From Posidonia oceanica (Eukaryota > Streptophyta > Magnoliopsida > Alismatales > Posidoniaceae): a stretch of DNA of 64,000 nucleotides. Each line of letters opens with the position of its first letter. Within the stretch, counting starts at the first letter, position 1. Below are positions 22,681-35,559 of this stretch, piece after piece. The stretch spans positions 150,733,501-150,797,500 of the forward strand of contig JAZBRS010000026.1 of NCBI GenBank assembly GCA_037176725.1. The letters run 5' to 3'. The position numbers and the translations under genes are program-made. A model generated the notes under the pieces. It made no database searches. It was given only the letters and a program-made list of their open reading frames with translations, and was not told the DNA's origin.

Positions 22681-23825
22681 AATTGACCGAGAGCGAGTGA
22701 GAACAGGGCTGCGACAAAAAAGTGGAGGACGATATCTAGGGGGAGCTATCGTCGCAAAGGCGAGTAGCTCAGAAGAGGAGGGTCAAGAACAGACGTCACG
22801 ACAGAGGCGTCAGAGAAAGGAAGTACTCAAGCTCCGACTAAGGAACTCGCTCACTGATCTCTGAAACAAACAAAGCAAATAGGCGTTAAAACCTGAAGGA
22901 AAATGCAAATGTTTAATTGGTGGTATGAATGCATTCATGTAGATGGTATGCTTTCTAGCATGCTCTCTCTCACCAATCTAGTGTGTCCTAGTAGATTGTC
23001 TACTTCGGACTCCCACAAGTGTACGGGTCACTGACTCGGTTAGAAAGTAAGGCTCCCGTCTAAACCCTGGCTAGAGCTTAGGTATAACAGGTGGTGCGTT
23101 AGTGGCCTTGACCCTGCCGAAGCATGGGTTGTACCCTCTAGTAGCACCGACACGACCCATGACAAAAGGGAGACAGATCGACCAACTCGCCCTGTGCCAA
23201 AGCAACCGAACGAGAGACCAGGACTGTCCTTCTCAGACTGATAGGTGGACTCAGGGATGAGAAGATGCATGCCCTATATGATAATTCATGCAAATGATTA
23301 AAGTTTTTTATCTTGCATGTTTTATTAACCGAAAGGGGGTGAATGTGTGTTGATGTCTCTAGTTGCTCCTTGATTTGACTTTTACTTGCTGTTTTTAATT
23401 ACTAAGGGGGAAGCAACCAGTCTCTAGTTGTCCATAGGCCTAATGCAAAAAGGGGAAGAAAATCACCCAAACATGGCAAGTGAGCAACACACATCATCAC
23501 AAAAGGCATGCGCATGGTATGTGTATGTGTGGTGGACATGATAGTGAAAAGAAAACACTCATCATGTCAAAAAGCATGTATATATGGCATGTGTATGTGT
23601 GGTGGCATAGCAATTGTGTAAAGGAAAGCAATTACCACTCAAAAGGCACGCATAAAGCATAAACAAAGCAAGCAAGGGCAATGTAAGCAATAAGGCATGC
23701 AAATAGGCATAAGGCAAGCAGTAAAGTAAGGAAACAGGTAATAGGTAAGCAAAGCGCAAAATCCAAGCAAGCGAGAGAGCCAAAAACGAAAGTCAGAGTC
23801 TAAATCCCCAGCGAAGTCGCCAGCC
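22681..23825 (-). other. Element A 5' leader with conserved 3' splice site
   Basis: This non-coding leader lies between PBS and gag. The minus strand has a strong acceptor, a T-rich tract ending TTTGTTTGTTTCAG, with the AG at 22863-22864 and 183 bases before the gag ATG. The block 22905-23290 (AATTGGTGGTATGAATGCAT, then GTGTCCTAGTAG and ACTCGGTTAGAAAGTAAGGC) recurs twice in element B. Sequence 23300-23800 also matches B at 46490-47030. No upstream ORF of the Ogre ORF1 type is seen. Confidence 0.7.
23805..23822 (-). promoter_or_regulatory. Primer-binding site of element A, tRNA-Arg type
   Basis: The minus strand reads TGGCGACTTCGCTGGGGA three bases after the LTR end. It fits the complement of the 3' end of plant tRNA-Arg(ACG), TGGCGACTCCACTGGGGA, with two mismatches. 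A tRNA-Arg primer is usual for Ogre-type elements. The tRNA sequence is recalled, not checked. Confidence 0.8.
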
Positions 23826-26800
23826 TATGAATATGCTTGTCTCAGGGAGATCCGGACCGGCGAGGGCCCGGAAAAGAAAGTGGTCTTCACGGATAGCGAC
23901 ACGAAAAAGGAAAACAAAAGATAAGACAAAATAGAGTCGCCACTTAATCTATTATCGGAAAGACAAGGAAAACCGGGGAAAGCGTAGAAAACATGCAGAT
24001 GAATGCAATGCTATGCAAAATGATTGACTCGTGCCAAGGACGAGGGCAAAATGGTCACTACGGACTAGAGAAAGGGTAAGGACTCCTATTACGTGCGGGG
24101 AAGGTGTTAGGCACCCCCGACATGCCCAAGGAATCGGTCTTTCTCAGCTTATTGCTCGCATTTGCAGGATTGTCGGCAATAATTGCCTTTAATGTATGCC
24201 CAGTGGGCGATAGATGCTATGCCATGCTATGAATGCTTTAATGCTTGAATGCCTGAATGCCATGCATGGGAAATTAAACGTGTAGCCTATGTGCTCGACA
24301 GCGTTGCCTGTGTTCCAAATCGGCCGAACCTTGGTTCGTGAGAACTCCAAATAGTAAGCATCACTGCCCTAAATGCAATGCAGGCAAGAAAACAAAATAC
24401 CGAGTAAAACCACGCAATGCAAGTGTACAACATGTGAAGGGGAAACAAAACAAGGGTTGAAAACTATGCAATGCAAGGCATAAAACAGAAAACAGGGGCC
24501 CGACAGTGTGCATGGGTGTCAAGGCATGTACCGGAGGCAACAAAATGTGGAAAGCGACGAAAGCAGGTTGGGAAAACAAAGTCAAGGTGCAAAACCCAAA
24601 AGCCGCTATTAAACCACATGCTGAGATGCTAAAACATGCTCAGGAAGCAATCAAATGCAGAAAATGAGGGTCGAATTGAAAACCACTCAAGCAAATAGCC
24701 TGCAGAAAACTTAAACTGTTGGACACTGGAAACCATGCGTCCAACGTTGGACGCTGGAAACCACACGTCCAACACAGAGAGCTTAAAAACCTGTAAGAAG
24801 CATGCATGCATATTTGATAAGAAAAGGGATTTGATGCTGAGAGAAAGCCATGGATGATTGGAGCAAACTAGATGATTATGACAATAATGATTGATGCATA
24901 AAAAACAGGGGGGCAAGCAAGGAATCTGAAAACTACAGACTCACTGTGTTAGACACTGGATGCAATCGCGTCTAACGTAAGACGCAGTGATCCCAGCATC
25001 CAACACAGAGAGGCAGGCACACTGAACTGCAAGGGAACTGAACCCATGAATTACTTAAACATGCAATCAAATCACTGGAAACAGGCAGTCACTTGGCATG
25101 CACACATGGATTGAATAAATACCTTAAGTAAAAGCAAGATCTGAGCCTTAAAGTGCAGACAAGCAAGCAGGGGTGTAGGACGTTGGAGACCATTGCATCC
25201 AACGTAGGACGCAGGAAACCAGGCGTCCTACACAGAGAGATGAACACCCAATTAAAACCTGCATATAACATGATAGAAAGCCTTGTAAACTTGCGTGCAG
25301 TTGCTAGAAGACCCAATCATAACCACATAAGCATGAATCAAGCAAACACAAGGAATAAGAGCATTATTCAAGCATTAAGGCACAAGCATGCAAGCAAGGG
25401 TGTAGGACATGGGAAACCCAGTGTCCAATGTAGGACGCTGGAAGCCACGCGTCTTACACTGAGAGGCAAGCACACTAAATTGCAAGGAGAAGTAAGCTCA
25501 TGGATCACTTAAACATGCATTCAATCTACTGAAAATAGGCAAACATGCAAGGATCAGACAAGTATCTCAAGTAAAAGCAAGATATGATCATTAAGATGCA
25601 GGCAGGCAAGCATGGGATGTAGGACGCTGGAAACCATGCGTCCAACGTAGGACGTAGGCAACCACGCGTCTTATACCCGGGAAAGATGGCAAGTCATTCA
25701 GAAACATGAAATGTAAATCTAAGCCGAGAACAAAACTAGGCATACATAACATGGCATCTGGAAGCATGGAGGAAGGCATGCAACAAGAACCTATAGATAA
25801 TATCATTCAAACCATAGCAATATGGAAACAAAATAAAAGAAAATAAATAAAATGATCTATAGGGTGTTGTCTCAGGGCACATCCAACGTTGGACGCACCA
25901 GGTTGTGCGTCCAACAGGTTGGGATCTTTCCCGACCAAGATCAGTGGCCAAATCGACAAAAAATCTCAAACCAACTAGCTAGGAAGCTAGAGTGAGTGAC
26001 GACGAGCATGTCCATATGCTCGGTGCCAGAAATGGGTGGGTGGATTGCTCCACCCACCTCCTCCTCCTCACGGCCCGTGGCCGAGGCTTTTCCGGTCAAC
26101 AAAAGGGGGTGGGTGTGCATGCAAACTGGCCTAACACACTACTACAAACACATGCAAGCCAAGGGTGAAGAGAAACGCACCTGAACGTGGCTGGAAGGTG
26201 ATGTTTGCAGTCGGTCGGAGGTAAGGAAGAAGGTGGCAGCTGAACTCCGGCGAGCTCCTGGGATGCGTGGGAAGGCTGGGAGAGGTGGCTCAAGGTTGGG
26301 GACCACTCGTGGGAGTTCACTCAAGGCTCTGGAAGCTGCGGATTCTCTGGAGAATGAGTATGGTGAGGTCTGGAACGATGGGTTCTCTCTTGTTTTGTTG
26401 GGTTGGTCTGCAACAATGGCAGGCGTTGGCAGGGCTTGGCAGGGCTTGTGGATAGTGGGGAGGCCACGAGGGAGGTCAGGCGAGTAAGTGTGGTGTGTCA
26501 AGAGGTCGCCGAAGTCGTCGAGGTGGCAGGGTGGAGGCGGCCACGGCAGTGAGAGGTGGTGAGAGCAGGAAGTCCGCCGGGGAAGAGGAGACATGGTGGC
26601 AGGCCGAGTAAGTGGCCTTGGCACGTAGTAGGTGGCTAGGAATGGTGAGAGGACGCTGTAGTAAGTGGGAAAGGAAGGCGGAGGGGACGCGGTAGTAAGT
26701 GGGAAAGGAAGGCGGAGGGGACGGGAGCGGTGAGCCAGAGGTGGCGGAGCAGGTTGCAGTCCTCGACTCGTTGGACGCCTGTACAGAGCGCGTCCAACGT

Positions 26801-27048
26801 TGGACGCTAGCAAAGGCAGTGTACAACGAGTCTAGGAGGTTAAATGGTTGTTTTCTGGGTGTTTTGGCTTAGGTTAGGTGTGGACCAAGGCTTAGGAAGG
26901 CTTAGGTGAAGTTTTGGGAGGGTTTAGGTGAGGTTTAGGAAGGTTTTTGGGCTTGGTGAGGTTTCAGTGGAGATTGGCTATCCCAGGGTCCGAGCGAGCT
27001 CGTAGGAGGATCCACCATCATCCAGGCTATCAAAATGGGGTGTCTACA
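23826..27048 (-). repeat. 5' LTR of element A, with probable leader splice donor
   Basis: This copy matches 2100-5348 throughout. Its outer end is GGGGTGTCTACA at 27048. Its inner end reads TATGAATATG, so the terminal TG has become TA by one transition. The PBS-like GAGTCGCCAC lies at 23934-23943 and palindromic cassettes recur from about 24716 to 25912 and at 26766. On the minus strand a GC-rich segment (26800 down to 26200) ends in CAG|GTGCGT, with the GT at 26179-26180. This is a plausible donor for an intron ending at 22863. The 223-codon frame 26142-26813 is C-rich and not supported as a gene. Confidence 0.93.
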
Positions 27049-27053
27049 GATAT
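27049..27053. repeat. Right target-site duplication of element A (GATAT)
   Basis: GATAT directly follows the LTR end TGTCTACA and equals 2095-2099. With A and one copy removed, the minus-strand frame of the host element runs across the junction without a shift. Confidence 0.92.
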
Positions 27054-27608
27054 ATCCTGTACCCTAAAAGTAGGCGAAGAGGACACCACAACACTGGCTA
27101 AGTATCCCACACACCCTTTTGCTAGAGCTTGATAAGTTTTCACTGCAGAGATTACCAGCTTCGGTTCGCCTGGTCTCACACCCTGAATCATGCACAGACC
27201 CTAGCCTGGACATTCTGCCAATACCCTCTTCTTTGCACAGTCAATCATTGCTGAATGTTGTGCCAGCCAGTCCATGCCCAATATGACCTCGTACTCTTGC
27301 ATATCCAGCATTATCAGACTGGCCTTGAAATCCTGATCACCCAGCTTAATGTCGACAGACCGCAAATATCTCCATGCCAGGCTATGTTCTCCCAGTGGGG
27401 TCACCACGTTGAGGAGAAAAGCTAACTTGGCTGGCCTTCTCCCAATTTCTGCCGCAAACAACTCAGAAAAAAGGAAAATGAGCGGCTTGAGTCAAATAAC
27501 ACCCTAGCCATTCGGTCAGCCACCAGAAAAGAACCTAGAAATATTACACACAACCACAACCACAGTTATTATTACTAATAACAGTACTGGGTACACTCAA
27601 GACCACAT
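27054..27608 (-). pseudogene. Host Ty3/gypsy (Tekay/Del-like) protease fragment
   Basis: The minus strand encodes the retropepsin of the split host element. It shows an active-site region RVLFDSS (D-S-S instead of the usual D-S-G), VDIKLGDQDFKASLIMLDMQ and the C-terminal block YEVILGMDWLAQHSAMIDC. Frame breaks lie at about 27461-27480, and a TAG at 27201-27203 replaces an expected CAG. It continues toward RT through GEPKLVISAVKTYQALAKGC until element A. On the other side it is cut at 27609 by element B. Confidence 0.85.
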
Positions 27609-29479
27609 TGTAGCTATCCCCGTCTCGAGGATCCGGACCGGCGAGGGGTCCAAAAGAGAGAGATCACTATGAGTGCCGTTGCTAAGAGAGAAAACAAAGA
27701 TAAAGCAGATATGGAGTCGCCACATTCCTGTGACCTTTTCCTAGGAGCCCACGGCGGGCCTCGCATGCTGCCATAGCTTGCGATGCGATCGTGCCGTGAG
27801 AGGGGGGAAGAAGCCATTGTCGGTAGTGAATCCAGGGAGAAACTCGACTCAAAAACACTAGGAAAATGCGAAGATAAAAGAGATAAAACAAAAGGAAGTC
27901 GCCACCTAGTCTATTCAATCGAGAGACGAGGAATACCGAGGAAAACAGGAAAAAACTACAAGCGAATGCAAAACTATGCAAAAGGGATGACTCGTGCCAA
28001 GGATAAGGGTAAAATGGTCATTGCAGCTCCAGAGAAATGGTAAGGACTCCTGTTACGCACGGAGAAGGTGTTAGGCACCCCTGACACGCCCGGAATCGGT
28101 CTTTCTTGGCTATTCTCGCTCGCATTTACAGGATATTGGCAATGATTGCCAAATTGCATGACCTAGGGACGAGGGATGCAATGCCTATGCTATGGATGCT
28201 CTAATGAATGCCTAAATGCCTAAATGCCATGTATGCTGAAATAAACATGCCCGAGTGTATGCTCTAAGTGTTGTGATGCACGGAAAGAAAATAAACGTGC
28301 AATCTATGTGCTTAGCGATGCTGTCAGTGTTCCGAATAGGGCCGGCCTTGATTCGTAAGAACTACTGGCAGTAAACATCACTGTGCTAATGCAAATGCAG
28401 GCGATAAAACAAAACGCTGATAAAGCCATGCAATGCAAGTGTGCGACATGCAAAGGGGAAACAAAACAGAAGCGATAAATCATGCAAGGCAAGTGTGAAA
28501 CAAATCGTCAAGTAAAAAGCCACGCAATGCAAGTGTGAAACAAGCAAAGGGGAAACAAAACAGGGTCGGAAAACCCTAATTGATATGCATGAGAAAACAG
28601 ACTGTGGGAACTATGTATGCGGTGCAAGTGGTAAGGTCCTAAGTGATGTGTAGTGATTTAGGTGGGTTTATCTTGAAGATCTGAGGCTTGATCTGAAATA
28701 ACTTTGATTTGAATGGAAGATCATTCAACCAGGAAGACCTGGATGGTTAGATCGTGAAAATCCAACAGTCTGATCAGAAGTTATTCAGGTTTCAAGTCAG
28801 ATAGCTCAAGGGCCAGAAAAAGTGGTCTAAACATGGGTCTATGTGAAAATTACCCCTATGTGTGTGCAATGCAGGGTGTTCTACATGTAATGAGGCTAGC
28901 AGAGCTCAAACAGATGCTAGGGTGTGATATGCGATGATATGAAGTTGCCATGCATGCAAGAATGCAAAAGATAGGGACCTAAGTGCAATTTCAAATAAAT
29001 GCAGGGGCCTAAGTGCAATTATATCAAATACAAAGGCTAATAAGCAATTAGAATGAATGCAAGGGCTAAAAATGCAATTAGAATGAATGTAGGGGCCTAA
29101 GTGCAAATTAAAATAAATGCAGGGGCCTAAATGCAAAATGCCGCATGTGTAGATGCATGCAAAGCAATAAGGTCCTAGATGTGTTTGGACTAAGGTGTAA
29201 TGTGCCTAAATGTAAGGGCTTAAATGTAATGCTAGAAATGATGCATGTAATGCAAATATGTAAAGTACTAAATGTGTTTGCACTAAGGTGCAATGTGCCT
29301 AAATGTGAGGGCTTAAATGCAAATAATGCAAAACTATAGAAATAGCAATGTAGTGTGATTTAAATGTTTAATTAAATGATTAAATGCATAAAAAAGGACC
29401 TATGTGTAAATATGCAAAACTGTTGGGCTTCATGGCAATGCAATATGGTTTAGTGCTCATTTAAAAGAAAATGGAATGC

Positions 29480-30710
29480 ATAAGGACTTAAATGTAATAA
29501 AACTAAAATGCCAGATTAAATGCCAAAGTAATAAAGTTCTAAAAATGAGTTAAGTAAAATGTAATGCAAAAATAGGACTAACTTGCAATAAAAATAAAGT
29601 ACTAGATTAAATGTTAAAGTAATAAAGCTCTGCAATGAAATTAAATGAAATATAATGCAAAACAGGACTAACTTGCAATAATAATAAAGTACTAGATTAA
29701 ATGCTAAGGTAATAAAGCTCTGAAATGAAATTAAATGAAACATAATGCAAAACAGGACTAACTTGCAATAATAATAAAGTACTGGATTAAATGCTAAGGT
29801 AATAAAGCTCTGAAATGAAATTAAATGGAATGTAATGCAAAACGGGACTAATATGCAACAAAAAAAAGTACTGGATTAAATGCTAAACTAATAAAGCTCT
29901 AAAATGAAATTAAATATAATGCAAAACAGGACTAAGTTGCAATAAAAAAGGTATTGGATTAAATGCTAAAGTAAATAAGCTCTAAATTGAAATTAAATGG
30001 AATATAATGCGAAGCAGGACTAACTTGTAATAAAAATAAAGTACTGGATTAACTGCTAAAGTAATAAAGCTCTGAAATAAAATTAAATGGAATGTAAGGC
30101 AAAGTAGGACTAATTCACAATAAAAATAAAGTACAGGATTAAATGCTAAAGTAATAAAGCTCTGAAATGAAATTAAATGGAATATAATGCAAAGTAGGAC
30201 TAACTTGCAATAAAAATAAGGAACTGGAATAAATGCTAAGGTAATAAAGCTCTGAAATGAAATTAAATGGATTGTAATGAAAAAATGGACTAAAGTGTAA
30301 TAAATCTAAAATGCTGGATTGAAAGTTAATGTAGTAAAGTTTAAAATGCCATTTAAATGAAGTGCAATACAAAAAAAGGGACCTAGATGCATTAAAAATA
30401 AAATGCCAGACCTAACTGTAAAGAAATAAAATGTAATAAACACAACAGCTGGACCTACTTGTAATAAAACTAAAATAACAGACTAAATGATAATGTAATA
30501 AGGTTTCAAACGAAAAATAAATGAAATCTAACAGATAAGTGGACTCAACTGTAATAAAAATAAAGTTGCAAATTAAAACGTAATGCAATATGGTTACAAA
30601 AAAACAATAAATGAAATCTAACATGTAACTGGACTAACTTGTAATAAAAGTAAAGTTGCAGATTAAAACGTAATGCAATAAGGTTACAAAAAGAAATTAA
30701 ATGAAATCTA
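29480..30710. repeat. 90-bp AT-rich tandem array in element B LTR
   Basis: The unit begins TACTGGATTAAATGCTAAGG, followed by TAATAAAGCTCTGAAATGAA and ending ACTTGCAATAATAATAAAG. Starts at 29690 and 29780 give the 90-base period, and units become more diverged to the right. The array resumes at 36522 after the solo LTR and is also in the other LTR (48950-49655). Frames within it are repeat by-products. Confidence 0.88.
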
Positions 30711-32610
30711 ACATATGTTGACACCCCATCTTGGCAGGCTTGGACCCTTGGAGCCCTCTTGATTGCTGGATCAAACCCCAACCAAACCCTAACCCTAGTC
30801 CTCCTCTCTACCCTTCAAAAACAGCCTGTCTTGGCCTAAACCTTTGCCCCCCTTCCCAACCTCAAAACCTGACCAAAACCCATAGGAAAACCCACCACTA
30901 TCCACTCAACAAACCTACCCAAAAACCTAGGAATTTCCAAGCCTGACCCATTCCCAAAAATCCTAGAAAACTTAGGTGAAACTATCCTTTTTCTACACCT
31001 TGAAACCCCTCCAAAATCTCCTTAAAATCGAACCAAAACCTCAGACCCAAGACTTCAAACCCTAGACTACCCACCCACCAATTTTCACCCCATTCCAAGA
31101 CCATTAAGACCCTCTTTCACTCAAATTATCCTTTTCTCTCTCCGGGATTATCATTTTCTCTCTCCTCTCTCTCTCCTGATTATCATCTCCCTTTTTCCCC
31201 CCCTTCTCATCCTTTTTTGGGTCTGGCTGTGGGCCCCCTCTGTGCTTCTATCCCTCCTCTATCTTATCCTGATTTTTACTTTATTTTTAACACTTTTTCT
31301 GAATTTTTAAAAATCGTTTTCCTCCAACCTATCTTTTCCCCTTTTATTCCCCTTTTTATTCCATTTCTTCCCTCCTTCTCTTCTCCTTTTCTCCCTTTTG
31401 CAAAAATCCACAAAAACCCATAAAAATCTGTAAAATCTCAAAACATAAAACAAACAAATCAGTACACTAAGAAAAATAATTAAAAAATGTTAAACAAGCA
31501 ATTAACAACTTAAACTTAACTTAAGCAAGCTAAAAAGAAAACCAAGCATGCAAACTAAAAAATGCAAAACAAATCAAAAGAAAACGCTGAAAAATCAAGG
31601 AAAAAGCTAAAATAAAATCCAAACCCACCAAAGGTAAAAACCCAGCAGAGGAATTAAAAAACAAACCCAAAAAGAAGAATTAAAAAATCAAATACTGGAA
31701 CAAGTAATTAAGAAAGGCAAAAGACTTAACCTAACAAACATAAGAAAAACAAGTAAAAACTTAATTAAAAAAAGAGAAAAGAAAACACATCTGAAAAGCT
31801 TAAAAACACCCTATCAAACCAGAAAAATCCAACTAAAAACTTCAAGAAAAATCCATAAATAAAAAATCAAGACATAACTTAAAAGACTTAAGAAAGGAAA
31901 ACCCTAAGAAGACTACAACTTTAAAACCTAAAACCAACCCTAAAATAATACGAAATAAATCCTGAAAAATCCTAATCAATACCCTAAGTGTCTAACAAAA
32001 GAAATAAAATTTTTAAAATAATTTAAAAAGGGATTAACAAACATTTAAACAAGTGAAAACTAATTAAAAGTAAAACCAAAGCCCTAAAACTCTAATCAAG
32101 CCCAAAACACATTAATCTACTCAAGATGACCATTAAAAATCTTAGTTAAAATCCTAATCTACAGCAAAACTCTTCTAATATTTTTATTTATTTTTAGTTT
32201 ATTTTTACCTATTTTATTTTCCCATCCTACCCCCTCTTTCTTCCTTATTTCCCTTCTTTCTTTCTTACTTTTCCTTACTTGGCCCTCCGGCCCGTTTCTT
32301 CCTTTTTCTTTTTATTTTTCTCGACCCGCAGCAGCCCAGCCCACGCGACCCTTCTTCCTCCTCCACCTTCTGTGTTTTCTTCTTTCACACAGCTTTCTCT
32401 CCCGCGGCCAGCTAACATTCCCTCCTTCTTTTTTGAATTCAAGCTCTCCATCAGATCATGCAACAGCGTCCGCCGCTCTCTCATCTCTCAGCGCCGATTC
32501 CGGGAGGCTTTAATTGCCTGTCGTCTCGCCGGCATCCGCTTCTTGTCTGCTGCAGTACTCGCGCCGGAGAAATTCGAAAATCACCAGCGCGCGCACCGGC
32601 AGCCCTCGGC

Positions 32611-32620
32611 CTGATATAAG
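32611..32620 (+). promoter_or_regulatory. Possible TATA box of solo LTR E
   Basis: GATATAAGCG lies at the start of a pyrimidine-rich, then GC-rich zone and about 940 bases upstream of the donor-like site at 33558. Position and composition fit the U3/R boundary. Other AT-rich words are present, so this is tentative. Confidence 0.3.
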
Positions 32621-35559
32621 CGCCCAATTCTCCCCTCCTTCAAAGACCTTTTTTTGCCATCCGAGAGTGAGTGCCAGACCAGAGAGGAATCAGTGCGAAT
32701 TCCACCTTCTTTTCCCCACCTGAATCAGCTTCTGATCTCTTCCTCTTCATCCTCCGCTTCGAGAGAAAAGGGAGCAGTGAGGGTAGAGTTCGAGAGTCCC
32801 TATGACATCCCGGAGAGAGGCCTCATCTCAGACCAATCCCCGCACCCAATTCTCCTCTCCTCTCCTCTGAAAATTCAGCAAACGTCCCTCTTCCTTTTCC
32901 AATTCCCCAGCACCACTTCAGACCTCCATCTCCCTCCCAATTACTCCCCCAAGTTCACCCAAAACCCAGCCATTTCCCAGCCTCATTCCCCGGCCATTCC
33001 ACCCACTGAAACCACCTGAAGCCAACTGCCACCAATTTGCAACCCAACACCTGCCCACTTCACAATTCCCTCCACTCCAGCCCGCTACTTCCCTCCAAAC
33101 TCCACCCAGAGAATCGCTGAACCTCCACCTTCCTAGAACACCTAACTTCCAGCTCGGCCATCCCCTACAGACTGTAAACTCCACTACAAACAGTTACTCC
33201 ACCCACTGACCAGAAATCGACTCCGACCTCAAACTCCCCTCCACGCCTTCCAGAAGCCCTCTCCAGGCACCCAAACTCCATCGCCAGCATCCCAGCAACC
33301 CATCGGAGGGCTCCACTCCACCGGACGAGCAGCAACACCCCTCCCCGACCTCCGGCAGCAATCTGACAACCCAAAAAAGCCAACTCCACACCCAAGCTCC
33401 GAAGCTCGCGCCTGATCGTTCAGGAGGCACCGGAAGATCACCCTGAGGACGCCCGGACCACCGCGAGCCGCCAGCACCCTCCGCAGCAACCGGACGACGA
33501 GCTCCGGCTAGCTCCTGTGCAACTGAGGTCGGGGGCATGCTCCGGACACGACCAGAGGTAAACTTCCTTTCCCCTAGATCCCTCTCCTCCTCCTGCTGCT
33601 TTTCCGTGGGTCAGAACCAAGCTCCGAACCTCTCAGACGCCGCAGCAGCTCGCCGGACAGGTCTCCTTCTCCGGCGCCGGCCGCTCTTCCTCCGGACACT
33701 CTGGCCAGCAGAGCGAGCCCCGGACCATTCCCAGAGCTCCGGACGATCGCCGACGTTGCCCTCCGCCCGACTGCGCATCCTCAGCCCCCCTGTGCCGACG
33801 GTCACGAGCTCCGGCAGCCAGCTGCTACAGCGCTCGTCACCGTCGACCGACACTGTGCCTTTATTTTTGCATTTATATGGTTTTTAAGTGAATATTGCAT
33901 ATCTGTCTTAAGTTTCTGTCTTTTTACATTCCAGTCCTTATTTCATTTATTCTGCTTGGTTTTTAATTAAGTACTTTGCTAAATTGCATAATCTGTTCGT
34001 AGTTTTCTGTTTTTACAGTTTAGTCCATTTACTGTGCTTTTCAGTTGTAATATTTTGCATTTTAGCCCCTCTGTTTTCGTTTTTTGCATGTAAGTCCTGC
34101 ACTAAATCATTTCATTTAAATGCATTAACTTTACCATACTGCATTGCATCCTGGCCCCCTGCATGTTTTTATTTTTGCATTTAGGTCCCATACACTGTAG
34201 CAACTTAGGATTTATTTTTTATTTTTGCATACTGCATTGCATATTTGCCCCTCTGCTTTATCATATTTGCAGTTAGGTCCATTTTAAATGGACAGTAACT
34301 GTGCTGCATCCATTTTAGCTTATTAAATTGCATTTTGACCCTGTATTTTCCAGAAATTGCACTGTGGTCCTGTCATTTAAATTCCAGAGCATGTTTTCCT
34401 TGCTAAATTGCATTTTTAAACCCTGCATGATTTCAAAACTACACATAGGTCCTTGCATGTTTTAAAAAATCATGTGAAAAGACCATTTTGCCCCTAGGTT
34501 GCATTTTAGCTCCTATGCCTACCAAACTTCATACAGACCTTCCACTAGTACCCCCAGACTCCCCAGGACCTTGTTTTCTGGAAAATTTGCATTTTAGACC
34601 CTAGATTTTTTTAAAATTACACTCTGACCCCTTTTGGTTTCAAAATCTCTTTCAAAGCATACCTTCTTTTCAAAACACCTTTCTGAGCCTAGTTTTTTGC
34701 CAAATAGACCCGTGTCTTCCCCTGTTTTCAAAATCCTTTCCCATGGAACCCTGTTTTCTGGGAAATTTGCACTTTTAGCCCCTCTTCTTTTTCAAAACGC
34801 TTTCTGAAATCCTAATTTTTTCCCAGCTTCTTTTCTTTACTTTTTCTTGCTTTTGCATGCATTCTGCATCCTTTTAGTCTTGCATTTTAGCATCTTCTTG
34901 CACACACTTAGCACTTCTAGCTCCCTTTCACTTGGGAGGACCTTTTTGCACATCCCTAGGACCTCCTGAACACCTAGATCTGTTCTTCTCCCCTGTTCTG
35001 GCCCTTCTGCCTTGGAGCTGCGATATCTTCCAATCCGGCCGTTGGATCTTCTCAAGTGAGCTGCCCAGGCGACCGCAGTAAAGCATTCTTCAGCATAGAC
35101 CAGACAGATTTCAGATCAGGCTCCCGGATTTCCAGGTATGTCCCCCTGAACCCCTGCATTGCATTCATTTGCATGCCATTTGCACAGTTTTCCTTGTTTT
35201 CGCTTTCCGTCTCTTTGAGCATGTAGAATAGGACTTCCCCCTTCTGCTTGTCTACTCAAACACTCGTTTCGCGTTCCCTTGTGCGTTTTGTGTTGCGTTT
35301 TCCTTGGATTTGCCACTTTATGTGACTTTCTTCCCCTTTTTCCACGATCCGATCGCATCGCGAGCTTTGGGCAGCATGCGAGACACACCATGGAACGGTT
35401 TAGTGGGAAACAGTCGCAAAGAGGTGGTAATCCCTCCATTTGCCCCTTCTCCCCTCAATAGGTCTTCACACCTACTCTGAGTGGTCCTAAACAGCGTTTG
35501 TTCTTATACACACGTTGTCTTGCCTCCCTTTTGACCCCTTTTAATCTCTTTCTGCATTC

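Larger units (their letters stand above)
2100..27048 (-). mobile_element. Element A: near-complete 24.9-kb Tat/Ogre-lineage LTR retrotransposon
   Basis: A is bounded by two direct LTRs (2100-5348 and 23826-27048) and a perfect GATAT duplication, and is oriented on the minus strand. Order from its 5' end: LTR, tRNA-Arg PBS, spliced leader, gag, protease, RT-RNase H, second RNase H, integrase, PMD-like ORF, tandem-repeat 3' region, PPT, LTR. Having two RNase H domains, extra ORFs and a tandem-repeat 3' UTR is characteristic of the Tat/Ogre lineage. I see no ORF upstream of gag of the kind known from legume Ogre. The polyprotein has at least sixteen TAG stops and at least three frameshifts, so A is dead. 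It inserted into the host element between protease and RT. Confidence 0.95.

Noticed and set aside
26142..26813. 223-codon Pro/Ser-rich frame in the 5' LTR of A (and 153 codons at 4652-5113)
   Set aside because: GC-rich LTR leader. The two LTR copies do not keep the frame open equally, and there is no known domain.
27609..30715. Element B as part of element A or of the host element
   Set aside because: Its start TGTAGCTATCCCC recurs at 47048 with its own PBS, and the host protease frame is cut at 27609.
32279..33887. Several Pro/Ser-rich and Trp/Gly-rich frames in solo LTR E
   Set aside because: High-GC, strand-biased leader sequence. Frames on both strands and no homology I recognise.
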